Source: Piromyces finnis (lineage: Eukaryota; Neocallimastigomycota; Neocallimastigomycetes; Neocallimastigales; Neocallimastigaceae). From it: a stretch of 28,836 nt of DNA. The notes below the pieces were generated by a model, which ran no database searches, was not told the origin of the DNA, and was given only the letters and a program-made list of their open reading frames with translations. Location of the stretch: the NCBI GenBank assembly GCA_002104945.1, contig MCFH01000137.1, positions 1 to 28,836 of the forward strand, in the 5' to 3' direction. Below, one piece after another: positions 27,170 to 28,836 of this stretch. Position 1 is the first letter of the stretch, and every line of letters starts with the position of its first letter. Position numbers and translations under genes: made by a program.

Positions 27170-28836
27170 TTAATCACATTTATTAACAAAGCTAATAAAA
27201 ACTTGTTCGAGAGAGTACTGTCCAAAATTATATTGATTGATAATACGTTGATCTTTAGCACTTTCCATCAGAGAAAAAACTCTGCCAATATTTTCTATTT
27301 TTATTTTTATAGAATACTTTTGATAATTCATCGAGGATTCAACGTCATAGGTTTCGTCGGCTTCTAAACCAAATAAATTTTTTTCTTTAACAATACTTTT
27401 TTCAAATTCTTCAGGATCGGAAGTAAAGACTTCCAAGGTGTAAATGTTACTGTGATTCATCTTAATACTTCTTGGCGTATCAATACAAACTAAACGTCCT
27501 TTAACTAAAATGGCAATACGATTACAGAGAGCTTCTGCTTCTTCCGTGGAATGCGTTGTTAAAATTGTAGCTGTTTCCCGATCATTCTTTATTTTTGAAA
27601 TTAACTTCCACATATAACGACGTGTAAACGGATCCATACCTGCACTTGGTTCATCTAAAATGAGGAAACTTGGGGAGGAACAAATAGCTATAATTAAAGA
27701 AAGTTTACGTTTAGTACCACCACTAATTTCACATACCTTTTTATTTGCATGAATTTCAATACCACAAGCTTCAATTAATGCTTTTTTGTAAATAGGTATA
27801 TCTTTGGAGGAATAACCACAAATATTAAGGTAGAATTCAATGGTTTCTTTCACCGTTAATAACTTCCAAAGGGCATCGTGTTGAGAACAATAACCTAATC
27901 CCAAATCTGTTAATTCTGTTTTATTTATATCTTTTTTATTGTATTGTATGATACCATTGGTGCGTGATAAAAGACCAGTAATCATAGAAATAGAAGTAGT
28001 TTTACCAGCTCCATTTGGACCTAATATACCAAGACATTCACTTTTATTAACGCCAAAGCTAACATCATCCACAATACGGTTAATGTATCTTTTTTTATTT
28101 TCATCAAAGTATATACGATTATCCATTTTTTCAAATGCACTTTTAGATTTTTTATTCTTTTGTCTTGTTTTGTTTTTCTTTTCTATTTTGTCTTTATTAT
28201 CACTACTGTCATCCTTCTTCTTCTTATTTTCAGCTTCCTTTTTCTTTTTCTTTTTAATATCTCTTGATTTTATTTTGAAATATTTACTTAATTGGAATAC
28301 CTCCAATACAATATTCCTAGTAGTAGTATTACTATCATCATCAGCATCATCAAGAGATTGCTTTATTTTTTCATATTCATTTCGAACATCTATTGGTCCA
28401 TCTTCAATTTTCTTATCCTTCTCATTTCTTTCCTCGGGTGAGTGTTTATCCGTGTGATGTAAACGTTTTTGCTTTACCTTTTCCAAAATAATTAAAATAC
28501 ATCCATATACTATAATGATGCCAATGGCAAACATAACCAAATAGATAAACTTATACCTTGGATAAAATACATCTTTAAGGGTTGGTCTTCTCGACTCAAA
28601 ATATGTTTTTTTAAGAAGCTTGGATTTTTGACTGCTGGTAAGATTTGCATTAGAATTTATAGCGACAGCTTCCTCTGACAATAAAAAATTGTCAATAGCT
28701 TCTTCGGACAAGGTATTCATTTTATACATCAAGAGAGAGTTTAATTTTCCGTAATAAAGAATAATTAAACCTGGAACAAAGAAAATTAAAATAATATAGG
28801 TACAAAAGAGTAGTTTTTTATCTTTTATTAATTTTT
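27170..28836 (-). CDS. ABC transporter, ABCA-like subfamily, C-terminal part (runs off right edge)
   Basis: The frame is open to the window edge, so the Met at 28732 is not the true start. At the edge, a membrane helix (FCTYIILIFFVPGLIILYYG) is visible, then about 40 luminal/loop residues, another helix (FIYLVMFAIGIIIVYGCILI) and a cytosolic nucleotide-binding domain. The latter has Walker A GPNGAGKTTS (about 28010), signature SGGTKRKLS (about 27710), Walker B FLILDEPSAGMD (about 27655) and switch TTHSTEEAEALC (about 27550). The C-terminal tail with YSLEQVFISF is typical of ABCA/lipid-exporter NBDs. An unusual Lys/Glu-rich insertion (about 28105-28265) splits the first strand from the Walker A region. 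Likely membrane lipid or small-molecule transport; substrate unknown. Full-length ABCA proteins have more membrane helices, which would lie beyond 28836. Confidence 0.92.
   Translation of the reverse strand, partial: KLIKDKKLLFCTYIILIFFVPGLIILYYGKLNSLLMYKMNTLSEEAIDNFLLSEEAVAINSNANLTSSQKSKLLKKTYFESRRPTLKDVFYPRYKFIYLVMFAIGIIIVYGCILIILEKVKQKRLHHTDKHSPEERNEKDKKIEDGPIDVRNEYEKIKQSLDDADDDSNTTTRNIVLEVFQLSKYFKIKSRDIKKKKKKEAENKKKKDDSSDNKDKIEKKNKTRQKNKKSKSAFEKMDNRIYFDENKKRYINRIVDDVSFGVNKSECLGILGPNGAGKTTSISMITGLLSRTNGIIQYNKKDINKTELTDLGLGYCSQHDALWKLLTVKETIEFYLNICGYSSKDIPIYKKALIEACGIEIHANKKVCEISGGTKRKLSLIIAICSSPSFLILDEPSAGMDPFTRRYMWKLISKIKNDRETATILTTHSTEEAEALCNRIAILVKGRLVCIDTPRSIKMNHSNIYTLEVFTSDPEEFEKSIVKEKNLFGLEADETYDVESSMNYQKYSIKIKIENIGRVFSLMESAKDQRIINQYNFGQYSLEQVFISFVNKCD

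Noticed and set aside
27939-28457. Plus-strand 172-codon frame
   Set aside because: It is the antisense shadow of the ABC transporter gene, mostly opposite its Lys-rich insertion.

Overview
The window looks like nuclear DNA of a fungus, most probably an anaerobic gut fungus (Neocallimastigomycota). This is inferred from several things together: extremely AT-rich spacers full of homopolymer runs, intronless secreted proteins with Thr-rich linkers and C-terminal fungal cellulose-binding modules (CBM1), a GH24 phage-type lysozyme with a eukaryotic signal peptide, an orphan ankyrin-like protein, relics of the AAA-ATPase-like/PD-(D/E)XK family that is expanded in these fungi, an ABCA-type transporter, and abundant non-LTR and LTR retroelements. 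No rRNA, tRNA, CRISPR array or bacterial-style operon was seen.

Layout. 1-3014 is a giant inverted repeat: two arms of about 1.48 kb around a 55-bp spacer. Each arm carries the same chimeric relic, a piece of LINE ORF2 joined to broken pieces of an AAA-ATPase-like/PD-(D/E)XK gene. The palindrome touches the window edge and its arms differ mainly by single-base indels, so a fold-back assembly artefact is a serious possibility. 3015-8777 is AT-rich spacer around one ankyrin-like gene (5427-6251), with microsatellites and a diverged dispersed repeat. About 8770-13641 is a nearly full-length LINE on the minus strand: an RRM-like/Gln-rich ORF1, then APE-type endonuclease, reverse transcriptase and a CCHC-type zinc knuckle, and a structured GC-richer block at its 5' end. 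The frames of ORF1 and ORF2 are offset. 14108-14836 is an unrecognised secreted protein.

About 15690-20572 is the most unusual part. It is an LTR element with nearly identical LTRs (one substitution plus one 11-base gap), a perfect 5-bp target duplication and a polypurine tract. Its only intact gene is a secreted/anchored GH24 lysozyme, in sense orientation where gag would normally be; the copia-type pol is reduced to a small RNase H-end relic. An older, decayed LTR of the same family sits immediately downstream. 21850-22779 and 24113-25018 are two paralogous secreted CBM1 proteins with Thr-rich repeat linkers and no catalytic domain. 26574-26871 is a small secreted-type gene with an apparent frameshift. 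27170-28836 is the C-terminal part of an ABCA-family transporter running off the right edge.

The cellular genes do not form a pathway. The common theme is secretion and surface interaction (cellulose binding, lysozyme) set in retrotransposon-rich DNA. The strongest lead is the recently mobilised, lysozyme-carrying, non-autonomous LTR element.
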